A DNA stretch of 64,000 nt, taken from positions 3,348,001-3,412,000 of the forward strand of contig JAVLRN010000003.1 in assembly GCA_032821775.1 (NCBI GenBank). The letters are read 5' to 3'. Shown piece by piece: positions 12,599 through 24,358 of the stretch (position 1 is its first letter; each line of letters begins with the position of its first letter). The stretch comes from Sanguinoderma infundibulare (Eukaryota; Basidiomycota; Agaricomycetes; Polyporales; Polyporaceae). The notes under the pieces are model-generated. The model searched no databases and had not been told where the DNA came from. It saw only the letters and a program-made list of their open reading frames with translations. The translations under genes and the position numbers were made by a program.

Positions 12599-12899
12599 CT
12601 TGGCAAGGTGCAATTGTTGGCGACAACGATCGCGAGAAGGTGAGGAGGGGATGGTTTGGGTGGTGGGTGAGGGAAGAGGAAGGAGGAAGGGATTAGAAAG
12701 ACGACGGCCGCGCTGTGGCGTTGCGGATGAGCGTGTAGGCGCCCATGCTATCGAGACGCGTCGGCCGGATATGGCAGCCCTCGTCGTCTCTTACGCGTCC
12801 CCATCAACAAACCTTGAACAATCCTCCCTTCAGTTGCCCGCAGACAACCGACGTGCGCAGTTGGCTACAATCCACAAAGAAGAGACCTTGGAATAACAC
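12599..12899. other. Upstream region of the NEDD8 gene
   Basis: Promoter side of the minus-strand NEDD8 gene, ending at the TA that flanks the MITE. Purine-rich tracts on the plus strand (C/T-rich on the coding strand) are consistent with a fungal 5' UTR and promoter. No other gene seen. Confidence 0.4.
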
Positions 12900-12901
12900 T
12901 A

Positions 12902-12924
12902 CAGTCGACTATCTCATAATGAAT
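12902..12924 (+). repeat. Left terminal inverted repeat of the MITE
   Basis: 23 bases identical to the reverse complement of 13573-13595, preceded directly by TA. Confidence 0.9.
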
Positions 12925-13572
12925 GATCTCATAATGCATAATATCCCATAATGCATGAAAATTTCGGGCCACCGAGTCCGTGCCCGCCAAATTATGCATT
13001 TTTTCCCATATCTTATAATGCATAGGCCCATCGACCGATATTCATTATGAGATTTACCATATATAGTAAGATATACATGACAATGGCCAGGTTATGGGGC
13101 GCATCGAGCTCTGTATTCACCAAATATTCACCATTTCGACTAGGTTTCATCTGAGTTCTTAACACTATGCTTCCTGTCTCTGGTCCAATGGGACCTACTC
13201 ATGTTCGCAAGCCCTGCGCTCCGCCAGAGAAGCCTGTTGAGTGAAAGAAGCAAGCTGGCCCGCCCCCCACAGATGCTCTCCGCGCCAAGACATCTGCAGT
13301 TCTCACCGGGTCCTCCGCCCACCAGAATCTCACTCTCCACGGCTGGCTTCAGGCTGTTGACTATTACGACAAGCAACGGAAACCCTGAGGAGGGACTCGG
13401 AGGAGTTCAACGTGCAGCAGACGACGTTGGCGCACATGTGGTCAGCGTCGTAGTCGCCGGTGGTCACGTTTGTAACATAATGTCACCAAATGTCACTCAC
13501 GTCACATATATGTGACACATCCAATGATGCATAATATCCCATAATGCATACCGAAATCCGGCCACGGACCTT

Positions 13573-13595
13573 ATTCATTATGAGATAGTCGACTG
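13573..13595 (-). repeat. Right terminal inverted repeat of the MITE
   Basis: 23 bases, the exact reverse complement of 12902-12924, followed directly by TA. Confidence 0.9.
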
Positions 13596-13699
13596 TATCA
13601 CCATGTGAATCACTCAGCGTCACACGGCGTGCGACCCGGGCCAGGTAAAAGGTCGTGACAATGCAAGGTGCGATTGCCCCCAACGGCATAAGGAGTCGT

Positions 13700-14520
13700 G
13701 CCGAGTGCTGACTAATTATGTAAGGTTGAGCGGTAACAGCGACCCCTTCCAGCACCGTCTTCCCGAACAGCGTCTTCGCCATTTGCCACGCCTGCCCGTC
13801 GATATCCTCGGCTTCGACGATTTGTTCCATATTGATGGCGTCGACGAACACGACATTTTCACAGAGTCAGGCTCGAGAGTCAAAGCTGACGGCAAGGTGG
13901 CTTGCATGAAGGATGGCAAGATCGCCGCACGTTGCCAGTTCGGGGGGGTCCGTGACCGTGCCGGTGTATGGGCTGACATAGATGCTTTCTCTGCCCAGTT
14001 TTTTGAGGCCCCAGAGAAGCAAAGTGGAGTTTAGACGGAGGCAAGATGCGAGGCAGACATGCAAGGAGGTCCAGTGTAGCGTCTGAACGTCTGGACGTGG
14101 ACGGCGGGAGAAACATCGTCTTCGTTCAAGTATGAGGGATATCGATCTTGCGGATGCCGCGGTTTCGCAAAGATCTCCAGTCCTGCTCGCAGCGGATGAA
14201 TGCGGAGAGAGCGGACAGCGGGCTCTTCCACGGACCGCGGTCCTCTGCCAGCTGTTGCCTACCACCACGCCACAGGTCCCAATCGACGGAGGGTCCGATG
14301 GCGTATTTGGCGTCGTGCTTCGGGACCCCATACTCTGATCCGAAAATGTCTATCGTGTGCGGCTGGCCTTCGACGTTCTTCGCGAAGTAGAAGCTTTCCG
14401 ATTGTGAGAAACGGACCGAGCTGTACCACTTGACGAGCTGGTCCACGTCCTTCACTATGCTTTGTCGTTGGACCGGCTGAAGATTCGTCCACACTTCCGA
14501 CCAACCCACTGGAAACATCG
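13700..14520 (-). pseudogene. APH/AIM9-like phosphotransferase fragment (second copy)
   Basis: The minus-strand frame 14518-14126 reads EVWTNLQPVQRQSIVKDVDQ, LVKWYSSVRFSQSESFYFAK, SEYGVPKHDAKYAIGPSVDW and DLWRGGRQQLAEDRGPWKSP. This closely parallels the plus-strand pseudogene at 4000-4580. Further downstream on the same strand, other frames carry pieces of the C-terminal lobe (YVSPYTGTVT; NWQRAAILPSFMQATLPSAL; INMEQIVEAEDIDGQAWQM), so frameshifts separate the blocks. The N-terminal nucleotide-binding region is missing at about 14520. It is probably dead. The longest intact piece (131 codons) might still be an expressed remnant. The MITE sits about 100 bp beyond its 3' end. Confidence 0.7.
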
Positions 14521-14929
14521 CCGGAACCGGAGGTGAAAGTTGATCCTAGGGCAGAACCTCAAACCCTTTCACGGTTGTGCAGACGGATCGTGATGGAGAC
14601 CCCGAGGACTTCGCCTCCGGAGCATCCAGAGTAAGCTCGGTTTGTGCCCTCTGACCCACGCTGTCTTACACGCATACACCTGTGTTCAAGCGGAACAGCA
14701 GCCCTCGGCAGGAAGACGCTGACGCCGAGGTCAGCGAGCCCCATACAACTCCACAGCCCGGACAGTCCACTCAGACGTACACCCAAACTCCAACGAAAGA
14801 CGAAAATGCTCGAGGATATGGCGGCAGCTCGATCCAAGAAACGTCGACTTTGAGCTTCAGGATAACAGTCTTTGGTATGTCACTGTATTGGAAAACACTG
14901 TATCCATACATATGACGCTTCCGTGCCCA
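14521..14929. other. Intergenic, nothing recognised
   Basis: Short open frames without domain signal. Separates the APH fragment from the DUF6533 duplication unit. Confidence 0.35.
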
Positions 14930-17720
14930 ATTGACGAGAAGGCTTTGTATTCCAGAGCGCACCAGCCTATCATAAGTTATATCCAGAGCAGCCGTCCAAG
15001 AAAACTGTGTTTTAGGTAGAGAACAGAGCCAAAGTAGAAAGATACAACGCATTCCACGGAGCGTATTCCGGTCCTCTTGAGGAGGTGCAAACACGTAGCT
15101 TCGCAGCCAGTGCGCATGCCAGAATCTACCAAGAACCACGACGTCTAGTGTACATCTATAAACCGAGGACGTTAGCCGCAATGTTCGCGGGTAGAACGAG
15201 GCATGGCACACTCGTGCAACGATCAGCACAAACTGGCCGTGCTCGAGGATGCCTGTCCATTGGCTGCCTCTGGGTCTGAACTGGGATTGGGGTCGTCCAA
15301 CCCCGATTCCAAGTTCACTCTGTCTTCCTCGGCGATGGAGGGATTCGAACTGACGTCGAGTGCTTCATGCTCCGGGATAGCTTCCCCTGGGGCGGGAAGC
15401 GAAGAAGTGACGGAGCCGAGAACCCCATTGAACTTGAGGCTGCTAATCGGGACGGACGAGAGGGAGTGCTGGTGGGCGTTGCCGTTGGCAGCTTCTTGGA
15501 GGTCAAAGAAGAAGCGGGAGATCAAGATGGCGGTTATTCTATACGCAGGTGCGGAGGATGATCAATGAGCTGGGACATCAATACGGGAACCAGAAGAAGG
15601 CGGCGTTGGGGCACCGGACGTACGGCTCGGTAAGCGCTACGATGTTGCTCGCGTTGCCAGTGGCGGCATCGTTGACTACGATCTACATGAAACTTGAGCA
15701 CGGGTAATAAAGAAATCCGCTGATGTTTAAACTTACCGAAGACAGGGAGAACGTCAGGTGTAGAACGTTCATGATCAGTAGGACACTGGAAAGAAGTCAG
15801 CACAAGACAGAAAGGGTTCTGGGAGGACATACGTGAAGTACATGACACCTAGCAAGCGAAATGCTGAATAAAATGATTTACGCGGAGTGATCACCATTTT
15901 GCTTACCATTCCTGAACAGGACGCTTGACAGTGATGTGCTTTGGCCGAGCAATTTCATCTCCCTGACATTCTTGTACGTCCCAGCCCAAGTGATGGCTAC
16001 GACCACCAGATCCGATGCGATGAGACAAACTCGAGAAATTATCACGACTGGATAGAATAGGAAACGCGGACTTCAGTTATAACACACCGCATTGCAAAAA
16101 CTGGCGATAGGTGGTACGCACAACTAAAGCAGAGGGTTCCATCATATCAGTATATCTGTCTTTCATTACAATGTCATGCCCACGTGTGCTTTATCGCATC
16201 AGAGAGCTTGAACTCTCCACTACAGCCGAAGTCGGGGTCATTGAAGATGGTTGTATAGCCCATATTCATCTGTAGAGGCGAGTGTGTCAGTCTCGCCACA
16301 GCAATAAACGTCTTGATCCCTGTGGGACTTACATAGTTTATGACCACAGGTGCGAGAGAGAGTATGAAGACGAAGGCGGCGATCGCCCATCTCCGACCGC
16401 TGAGCACGTAGGCTCGCAAGCTGGAGAACGCTTGTTGAGACATGGGAAATTGTCAAAATAGATGCGGTTAAGGATAAAAGTTAGCGAATGATGCGTACCG
16501 GCCCAGGGAACGTATTGGAAGACCTCCAGGATAAATTGGGCCCAAACGACTGAAATACAGCTGTGTTCTAGGTGAGCCCCGAAGGTGCTGTTCGGAGATG
16601 TGCCAATCCCTTACCTCTGCGACCATGTGAGTCTGGCAGCCATGAATGACAGAAAGTAATAGCACGCACTGCGGGAGTCTTTGGGGAAAGCCATGGGCCA
16701 TCGAGCACATTAAATGCCAGGGGCACATAACGGTTGAGGAAAAAAAGGATGGACGAGACGGTAACTCTACGCCTCCAGAAAAGCTCGACCTCTTTGTCGA
16801 AGGTGATCGCGAACTCGTACATCATCAGGACTATCCAGCATCGACGATGACATCTGAACGGAACTGGCCACGCTGAGTCTGAGATAGAATTTGTTGCACA
16901 CTCACCGAGAGCGGCTGTGACGAAGTAATTTGCTATTTGACTGGAGGAGAAGGTATAGGGAGGTCACAGAGCTGCAAAGAACCACTCATGCAGAATCAAA
17001 ATCAGCGACGAGCGCGGCATTATCGGAATCCGACATGGTTCGGAGAGAGGCAGAGGGTGGTTTGAGGAGGGCACGGCACCCAAGTCAACTGCCACTATAT
17101 ATTCGACGTCCCCATCTAGTAGAAGTCGTTGATGTCAAGGCTCCAGGACAACCTGCGGTTATAGTCCGGTGTTCAACAATATATGTGGCAGTAATGCAAC
17201 CGAACACTTATCGTTCAACGGATGGGGTCGCTTCGGCAGGACTACGTCCTGATTCCACCACCACGTCGTCGGCTCAGTCTACGGGGGCTTGCTACTCGTG
17301 CCTGTGATATTTGTATCGCAAAGACGAGAACGCTTAGCAGTCGTCAACTCAACTGTTCGAATACCAGGACTGCATCGCCCGCGCCCACTCAGATCTCCGC
17401 CACCTTCTCTTCTATCCGAGTCAATAGTTATGACGCATGGCAAGCGAGATGTTTAGTCTAATATTTTACACTGTGATGATGCCGTGAAGCGTCAGCTACG
17501 TGGTGAGTTTGTGCATAGGTTCTGATCGAGTTCCGGACTCACAATCCTGCCGGAATTGCGAACGGATCGCGGTCTGTTAGTATGCGCGCCGTCCGGCAGT
17601 GTGAAGGCCAATGCAGGGAAAGGCTATGAAGCGCAGGTATGTGCGGAGATGGACAGAGAATGCGCTAGGTGTGAAGAAAAAGATGGAGATGAATGAATGT
17701 GTTCTATAGATGATGTCGTG
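14930..17720 (-). repeat. Duplication unit A (DUF6533 unit, minus orientation)
   Basis: The whole segment is similar, in reverse orientation, to 31690-34560 (unit B) and in part to 36110-37830 (unit C). Similarity covers the DUF6533 gene, about 300 bp of 3' flank and about 700 bp of 5' flank, including a C/T-rich tract at 17640-17720 that recurs at 31780-31870 and 36115-36200. Boundaries are estimates made by eye. Confidence 0.8.
15223..17036 (-). CDS. DUF6533-type multi-pass membrane protein, copy A
   Basis: The exons mirror copy B in size: 17036-16990, 35 nt, 16830-16670, a 2-nt exon at 16616-16615, 16560-16499, and further exons to 15538-15223. The product starts MSDSDNAALVADFDS and carries YEFAITFDKEVELFWRRR, the conserved entry motif of the DUF6533 family. 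Then come CISVVWAQFILEVFQYVPWA, AFVFILSLAPVVINY, SRVCLIASDLVVVAITWAGT and VLLIMNVLHLTFSLSS, consistent with about seven membrane helices, then a Ser/Glu-rich cytoplasmic tail. No internal stop was seen. The one defect is the first donor, which reads ATGAGT where copy B has GTGAGT, so splicing of intron 1 is doubtful. Function of the family is unknown. Confidence 0.75.
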
Positions 17721-17783
17721 GCGTCGATCTGGTATGATTTTCAGCGTTAGCGGAGTTCTGCTGCTGAGCAGTGGACGACATGC

Positions 17784-18127
17784 CATCTGCCATACGATTG
17801 CGACGAGGTTCCTGTAGGTCAACGGTTTCTCCAGCGTGATAAACCACCCATACAGATCCGGTCCCAGCCACTCTTCGGAGAGGTATTCGAAGAATGGCGG
17901 TCTACCCCAAGCGTAGACCTCAGGAATGCTAGGCTACGGAAGGCATGTGTAAGGGGCCCTATTTGGGAAGAAGTGCGCATTTGAAGAAACGAACCTCGAA
18001 GTCGCAATAAGGCAGTCGTCTCGTGGAGGAGCGGGTGGTGCTTCGCGTAATCTGATATTTGTACCTCATTAAGGGCTACGACTCGAGGAACGGGCTCATT
18101 CTTGACAAGAACAATATGCACCCTTCC
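17784..18127 (-). pseudogene. Casein-kinase-1-like protein kinase fragment
   Basis: The minus strand reads VHIVLVKNEPVPRVVALNEV, then YAKHHPLLHETTALLRLRG, resembling the beta3 strand to helix C of a CK1-type kinase. After a possible intron it reads IPEVYAWGRPPFFEYLSEEW, then LGPDLYGWFITLEKPLTYRN and LVAIVWQM, the hinge to helix E. The catalytic loop (HRD) and DFG are absent because the sequence passes into the duplicated unit. The phases of the two blocks do not fit a clean intron, so this is a truncated relic. A match to other fungal kinase families is possible. Confidence 0.5.
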
Positions 18128-18795
18128 TATGTGGTACGGTCAGCCGTGTGCCCGATAAGTGGGAGAGTTGTCCACCCACCGAACTTGCTCCATCCGAGTG
18201 GTCCATTTCTTACTTCAACGAGATGGTTCTCTGAGTAATGTCGCAGACACAGAGACCGCTGAGGGTAGGGAAATGGATCGTTACTGGCGCTTGCTCTCAG
18301 CCAACATAGCGGAAGTCCCGTTGCAGAAGATCCATGGCGCGTGCGGGAGCTATCCCGATGCAGGGAACGAGCATCACAGTTCAGAAGGACAAATGCGCAT
18401 GGATGGATGTTAAGCGTGGGAGGCAGCTTGATGGACTGGGCTTCGTTCGCCTGTTGCGTACAAGTGAAGGAAACGTACATCAGCTTGCGCACTTCTAAGA
18501 GACATGACTGGCCGTTCTGCTCACCCACTCTGCTCGACCGGTGTCGTGTTCAGTGACGTCGACGCCGGTCGGTTGCCTTTGCGAGCTCGGCAATGTTGAC
18601 TCCATGTCCGCTGGATAGGTTGCTGTCTGCCAGCAGACAACTTACGCCGACACTCGAATGGCTGGAGCGAGGGCCTTGGTGGAGGTGATAATCTCGCTGG
18701 AGGAGAATGAGCCGGGGTGGGGGGCCTCAGTGGAGTGGCCATGGTCCGTGAGATCATCGAGGGTACGGCGCCTACGGGCTTGGCCACCGACCACG
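18128..18795. other. Upstream region of the cyclophilin gene and possible 5' kinase remnant
   Basis: The minus-strand frame 18528-18127 may hold the degraded 5' part of the kinase relic (GWTTLPLIGHT near its end). Otherwise it is the promoter side of the cyclophilin gene. Nothing else seen. Confidence 0.35.
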
Positions 18796-20344
18796 ATGTC
18801 CGTCCTCTTCGAGACATCTCTGGGCGACCTCGTCATAGATCTCGAGACGGATGCCTGTCCAAAGACATGCGAGAACTTCCTCAAGCTATGTAAAGTTTAC
18901 TACTACAATCTGAACGCGTTCTTCAATGGTGAGTGCTCGTCTTCTCCACCGCGCGCTTGACGCACTCAACATGCCACCCCGGTACTGTAGTCTCGAAGGA
19001 TTTCCTGGCTCAGGTCGGTGATCCCACAGCTATAGGCACTGGTGGCGAGTCCATCTGGTCTTTGATAGCCTCCCAGAACGGTCCTCCCGCCCCCCGCTAC
19101 TTCACCCCCGAGTTCGTCCCTCGTTTCAAGCACCGGCAGCGCGGAACTGTCTCCATGGCCGTAGCCCCGGCTGTCGGCGAAGAACACAAGGGCGGTTGTG
19201 GAAGCCAGTTTTTCATCACACTTGGCGACAACATCGAGTACCTGGACGGCAAACACGCGGTCTTTGGGCACGTAGTCGAAGGATTCGACACCTTGGACAA
19301 ACTCAACGACGTGTTCGTGGACCAGGACGGGAGGCCGCTGAAGGATGTTCGCATTCGGCATGTCGAGATCCTTGGTAAGTGACTATTTCGCGCTTCTCTG
19401 AGCGCATATACCCACCCGTGTGGTAGAGGACCCCTTCGAAGACCCCCCTGGACTGGTCGTGCCAGAATCGCCGCCAGTCCGGCCATCAGACAACTCCACG
19501 CGCATTGCAGAGGATGAGGACCCGCTGGAAACGCTGCCTGAAGAGGAGGCGGAGGAGATACGGCGGAAAAAAGCAGCACAAGCCTCGGCACTGACACTAG
19601 AAATGGTGGGAGACTTGCCATTCGCTAACGTCCGCCCGCCAGAGAACGTCCTCTTCGTCTGCAAGTTGAACCCTGTGACAAGAGACGAGGATCTTGAGCT
19701 CATCTTCTCGAGATTCGGGACTATCATGAGCTGTCAGGTCATCCGAGACAAGAAGACCGGGGATTCGCTGCAATATGCGTTCATCGAGTTTGATAAGCGA
19801 GAAGATGCTGAACAGGTGTGTCATGTTGACGTCCAGCATTGTCGCATGTGGAACGGAATGCGAACCTCTTGACTCTAGGCATACTTCAAGATGCAAAACG
19901 TCCTAGTCGATGACCGGCGGATTTGGGTTGACTTGTGCGTGCCTTCCTCTGCGCGTTTTACAGCCTCTAACATCATGCTTTAGCTCCCAATCCGTTGCTC
20001 GCTTGAACACGTCATGGTCAAATGACCCCAAGATGGGGCCACGCCTTACACGCGACGGACGGGGACGGGGACGGGGCGGCTTCGGAGGACGAGACGATCT
20101 TGAAGAGACAAGGCGATACCGGGATCAGTCCTCACGTACCGGCGATGACTACGGCATGGTCTTCGACGTTCCCACCGCCAAGCGACGCCGCAGAAGCAGC
20201 AGCCAGAGTCCGCCGCGTCGGGAGCGTTCGCGTCGGTCGAAGTCACCCCGTCAACGCCACCGAAATGATGATGGAGAGCGAAACAGACGCAGGAGTCGCA
20301 GCCGCGATCGGTATTCCGGGGATCGATACGACCGCAGACGCTAA
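18796..20344 (+). CDS. PPIL4: PPIL4-type nuclear cyclophilin with RRM
   Basis: Five exons (18796-18928, 18991-19374, 19427-19815, 19879-19934, 19984-20344) give 440 residues. The N-terminal cyclophilin domain (residues 1 to about 165) starts [20 protein letters not shown] and contains FFITLGDN and [20 protein letters not shown]. An RRM at about 235-315 has RNP2-like [11 protein letters not shown] and RNP1-like LQYAFIEFD. The C-terminus is an Arg/Ser-rich tail ([20 protein letters not shown]), typical of spliceosome-associated proteins. The family consists of peptidyl-prolyl isomerases bound to pre-mRNA and transcription complexes. The cyclophilin motif FMANXG is replaced by [15 protein letters not shown], as in divergent PPIL4 members with low isomerase activity (inference). 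Confidence 0.94.
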
Positions 20345-20670
20345 ACGCGACAAAACCGCCACATATGACTTCGTCTGTGGCAGTGGGGTCGGCTCTTCGA
20401 ACTACGTACGTCTCATGTATTACCATCTCCGTTAGCTGTGTCGCGCAGATGTCCTGATTTCGGATGTTTGGCATATGGTCTTGCGGTTCGACCAATGATC
20501 CTTGAGTGCTTGCGTCAGCCACATCCAAGCCGGATCTCTACAGCCAGCCTCTTCCATCTTCTGCCGGTTTCAGGGCCTTCGAACCTTATATATTGTCTCC
20601 TGCGGGTCCAGGGCCTTGGCCTTATATATCGGTTGCTCTCATTTCTCGTTTCCTCATACTCTCCTCCGCT
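20345..20670 (+). promoter_or_regulatory. Likely promoter of the BTB gene
   Basis: Two TATATAT-type elements (about 20588 and 20630) lie 80 and 40 bp upstream of the chosen ATG, within C/T-rich sequence. Placement is suggestive only. Confidence 0.35.
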
Positions 20671-21516
20671 ATGTTCTCCCACATGTTCAAGTTTCCGGAT
20701 GCCGACCTCATCCTACGTTCAAGCACCGTCCAGGGAGAGAAACAGGGCTGCCAAGAGGCGGTCGACTTCCACATTCACTGCTGCGTCTTGTCAGCCGCCT
20801 CGCCATTCTTCGCAGCCATGTTGACGCTACCACAACCCTCGAATCATGACGACAAAACACTCCCACTCATCCCGTTCTTCGAGAGCGCATCCGTCTTGGA
20901 GACCCTTCTCGCATACACGTATCCCGTACCGGATCCCATCATCAGGACGCTGGACGAGCTCGTACCCGCGCTTGAAGCAGCGAGGAAGTTCGACTTGACA
21001 GTCGCGACGGACGGACTACGCAGACGCCTCGTCGACCCCGTCTTCCTGAAGACTGCCCCGTTGCGCGTGTACGCGATCGCGAGCCGGTTCGACCTGGTAA
21101 ACGAGGCCAACATCGCTGCGACAGCGACACTATCTACCGGCCTCTACGGCCTCCCGCTGGACGAGGACCTGAAGGGGATGACCGCATACGCGTACCACCG
21201 CCTCATCCTTTTCCACGAGCGACGCGCGCGGGAGGCGATCGCGCTCCTCCGCATCCCAGACGAGGTGAAGTGTATGCAATGCAACGGACGGCGGGAGCGG
21301 ATGGACGAGCCGCCGCGGTGGTGGACGCACTGGAAGGAGCGGGCGCGGGAGGAGTTGCGGGTGAGGCCGACGTCGGACGTCGTGTTCTCGCTCGATTTCC
21401 TGCAACAGGCGGCACAGGCGGGGGGCTGCGATCGTTGCGCGGGATGCATCCTCGCTTCGTCGTGGTTCTTCGAGCAGCTGAGGCGGAGCATCGATGCTCT
21501 ACCTTCCGTTCTCTGA
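20671..21516 (+). CDS. BTB/POZ domain protein
   Basis: Intronless, 281 residues, starting MFSHMFKFPDADLILRSS. Residues 1-105 form a BTB fold of the Agaricomycete type (DADLILRSS, DFHIHCCVLSAASPFFAAML, ETLLAYTYPVPDP, LVPALEAARKFDL). The C-terminal half is helical, with a conserved RVYAIASRFDLVNEANIAA block and cysteines near the end (CMQCNGR, CDRCAGC) that could bind zinc. Proteins of this large family are thought to be adaptors for cullin-3 ligases or transcriptional partners. The longer upstream frame has no ATG, so the ATG at 20671 (or 20686) is the start. Confidence 0.88.
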   Translation: MFSHMFKFPDADLILRSSTVQGEKQGCQEAVDFHIHCCVLSAASPFFAAMLTLPQPSNHDDKTLPLIPFFESASVLETLLAYTYPVPDPIIRTLDELVPALEAARKFDLTVATDGLRRRLVDPVFLKTAPLRVYAIASRFDLVNEANIAATATLSTGLYGLPLDEDLKGMTAYAYHRLILFHERRAREAIALLRIPDEVKCMQCNGRRERMDEPPRWWTHWKERAREELRVRPTSDVVFSLDFLQQAAQAGGCDRCAGCILASSWFFEQLRRSIDALPSVL

Positions 21517-21938
21517 CGGTCAGGTTGGCAGCCGAGGAAGCAGGGAAAAACGGGAGAGGACGGCAGGAATGAGGTGCTGGTGTGTGTGCGGGTGGTGTGC
21601 GGAGATGGGAGAGGATATTTGGCGGTTGCCCTTGCACTGCAATGGAAGAGTACTGGTCAGTGATAGAATAGGCTGCCGGAGCTCTGGATCTCCGTATTCG
21701 ATGCTACGTGCAATATATTATGCGCGTTCTGTGACTGGGAAGAGGGCTGCAATGGATGTGCACGTGGTCCCTGGATAAGGCCGGCTGCAATCTAATCTTA
21801 TCGGCTGGAGAGACTGCCAAGTGCCCACTTGCTAAGGCTTTCAATCTTGAGCTTGAGTTCCGTGCCGGACAGTCCGTTCGGCACGAAAGATATGGCTCCA
21901 ATAAGTGCCAACTCTTCTCGACCAGACCATCATCTCCC
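21517..21938. other. Intergenic, promoter of the P5C dehydrogenase gene
   Basis: No coding signal. Contains the 3' end of the BTB transcript and the 5' flank of the next gene, both on the plus strand. Confidence 0.4.
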
Positions 21939-24062
<2,124 letters not shown>

Positions 24063-24358
24063 AAGAATATTGAGATACTGCGGGCGACATGGGCTAGGAC
24101 AAAACAGGAAAGGAAATGTGTACTAGTACTAGTGATTCTGAAGACTGCTCTTGCTGTATCCATTACGTGGCATTATACATCATCTGTATGATTATGCAAT
24201 ATAGCATGCGTGCTACGGTATGACGTCGAGTGAGGAACGTTCGAACTTGTGAGATCCAAACAGGATCTTTGATCAGAGTATCCATGAATTTCTCGGACAT
24301 TACACGATTTGGGGAATTTGAGAGGAATCTACAATGTATCTTTACAGCATGTCCACAT

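Larger units (their letters stand above)
12902..13595. mobile_element. 694-bp non-autonomous DNA transposon (MITE), pogo/Tc1-like
   Basis: Perfect 23-bp terminal inverted repeats lie at 12902-12924 and 13573-13595 (outer bases CAGTCGACTATCTCATAATG). A TA dinucleotide flanks each side (12900-12901 and 13596-13597), the target duplication expected for the Tc1/mariner/pogo superfamily, whose ends also often begin CAGT. A 22-bp AT-rich subterminal motif recurs in direct orientation at 12935-12956 and 13528-13549, and similarity continues about 20 bp beyond it. A further copy of the inner TIR sequence lies near 13043-13054. No transposase is encoded, so it would need an enzyme made elsewhere. Confidence 0.85.
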
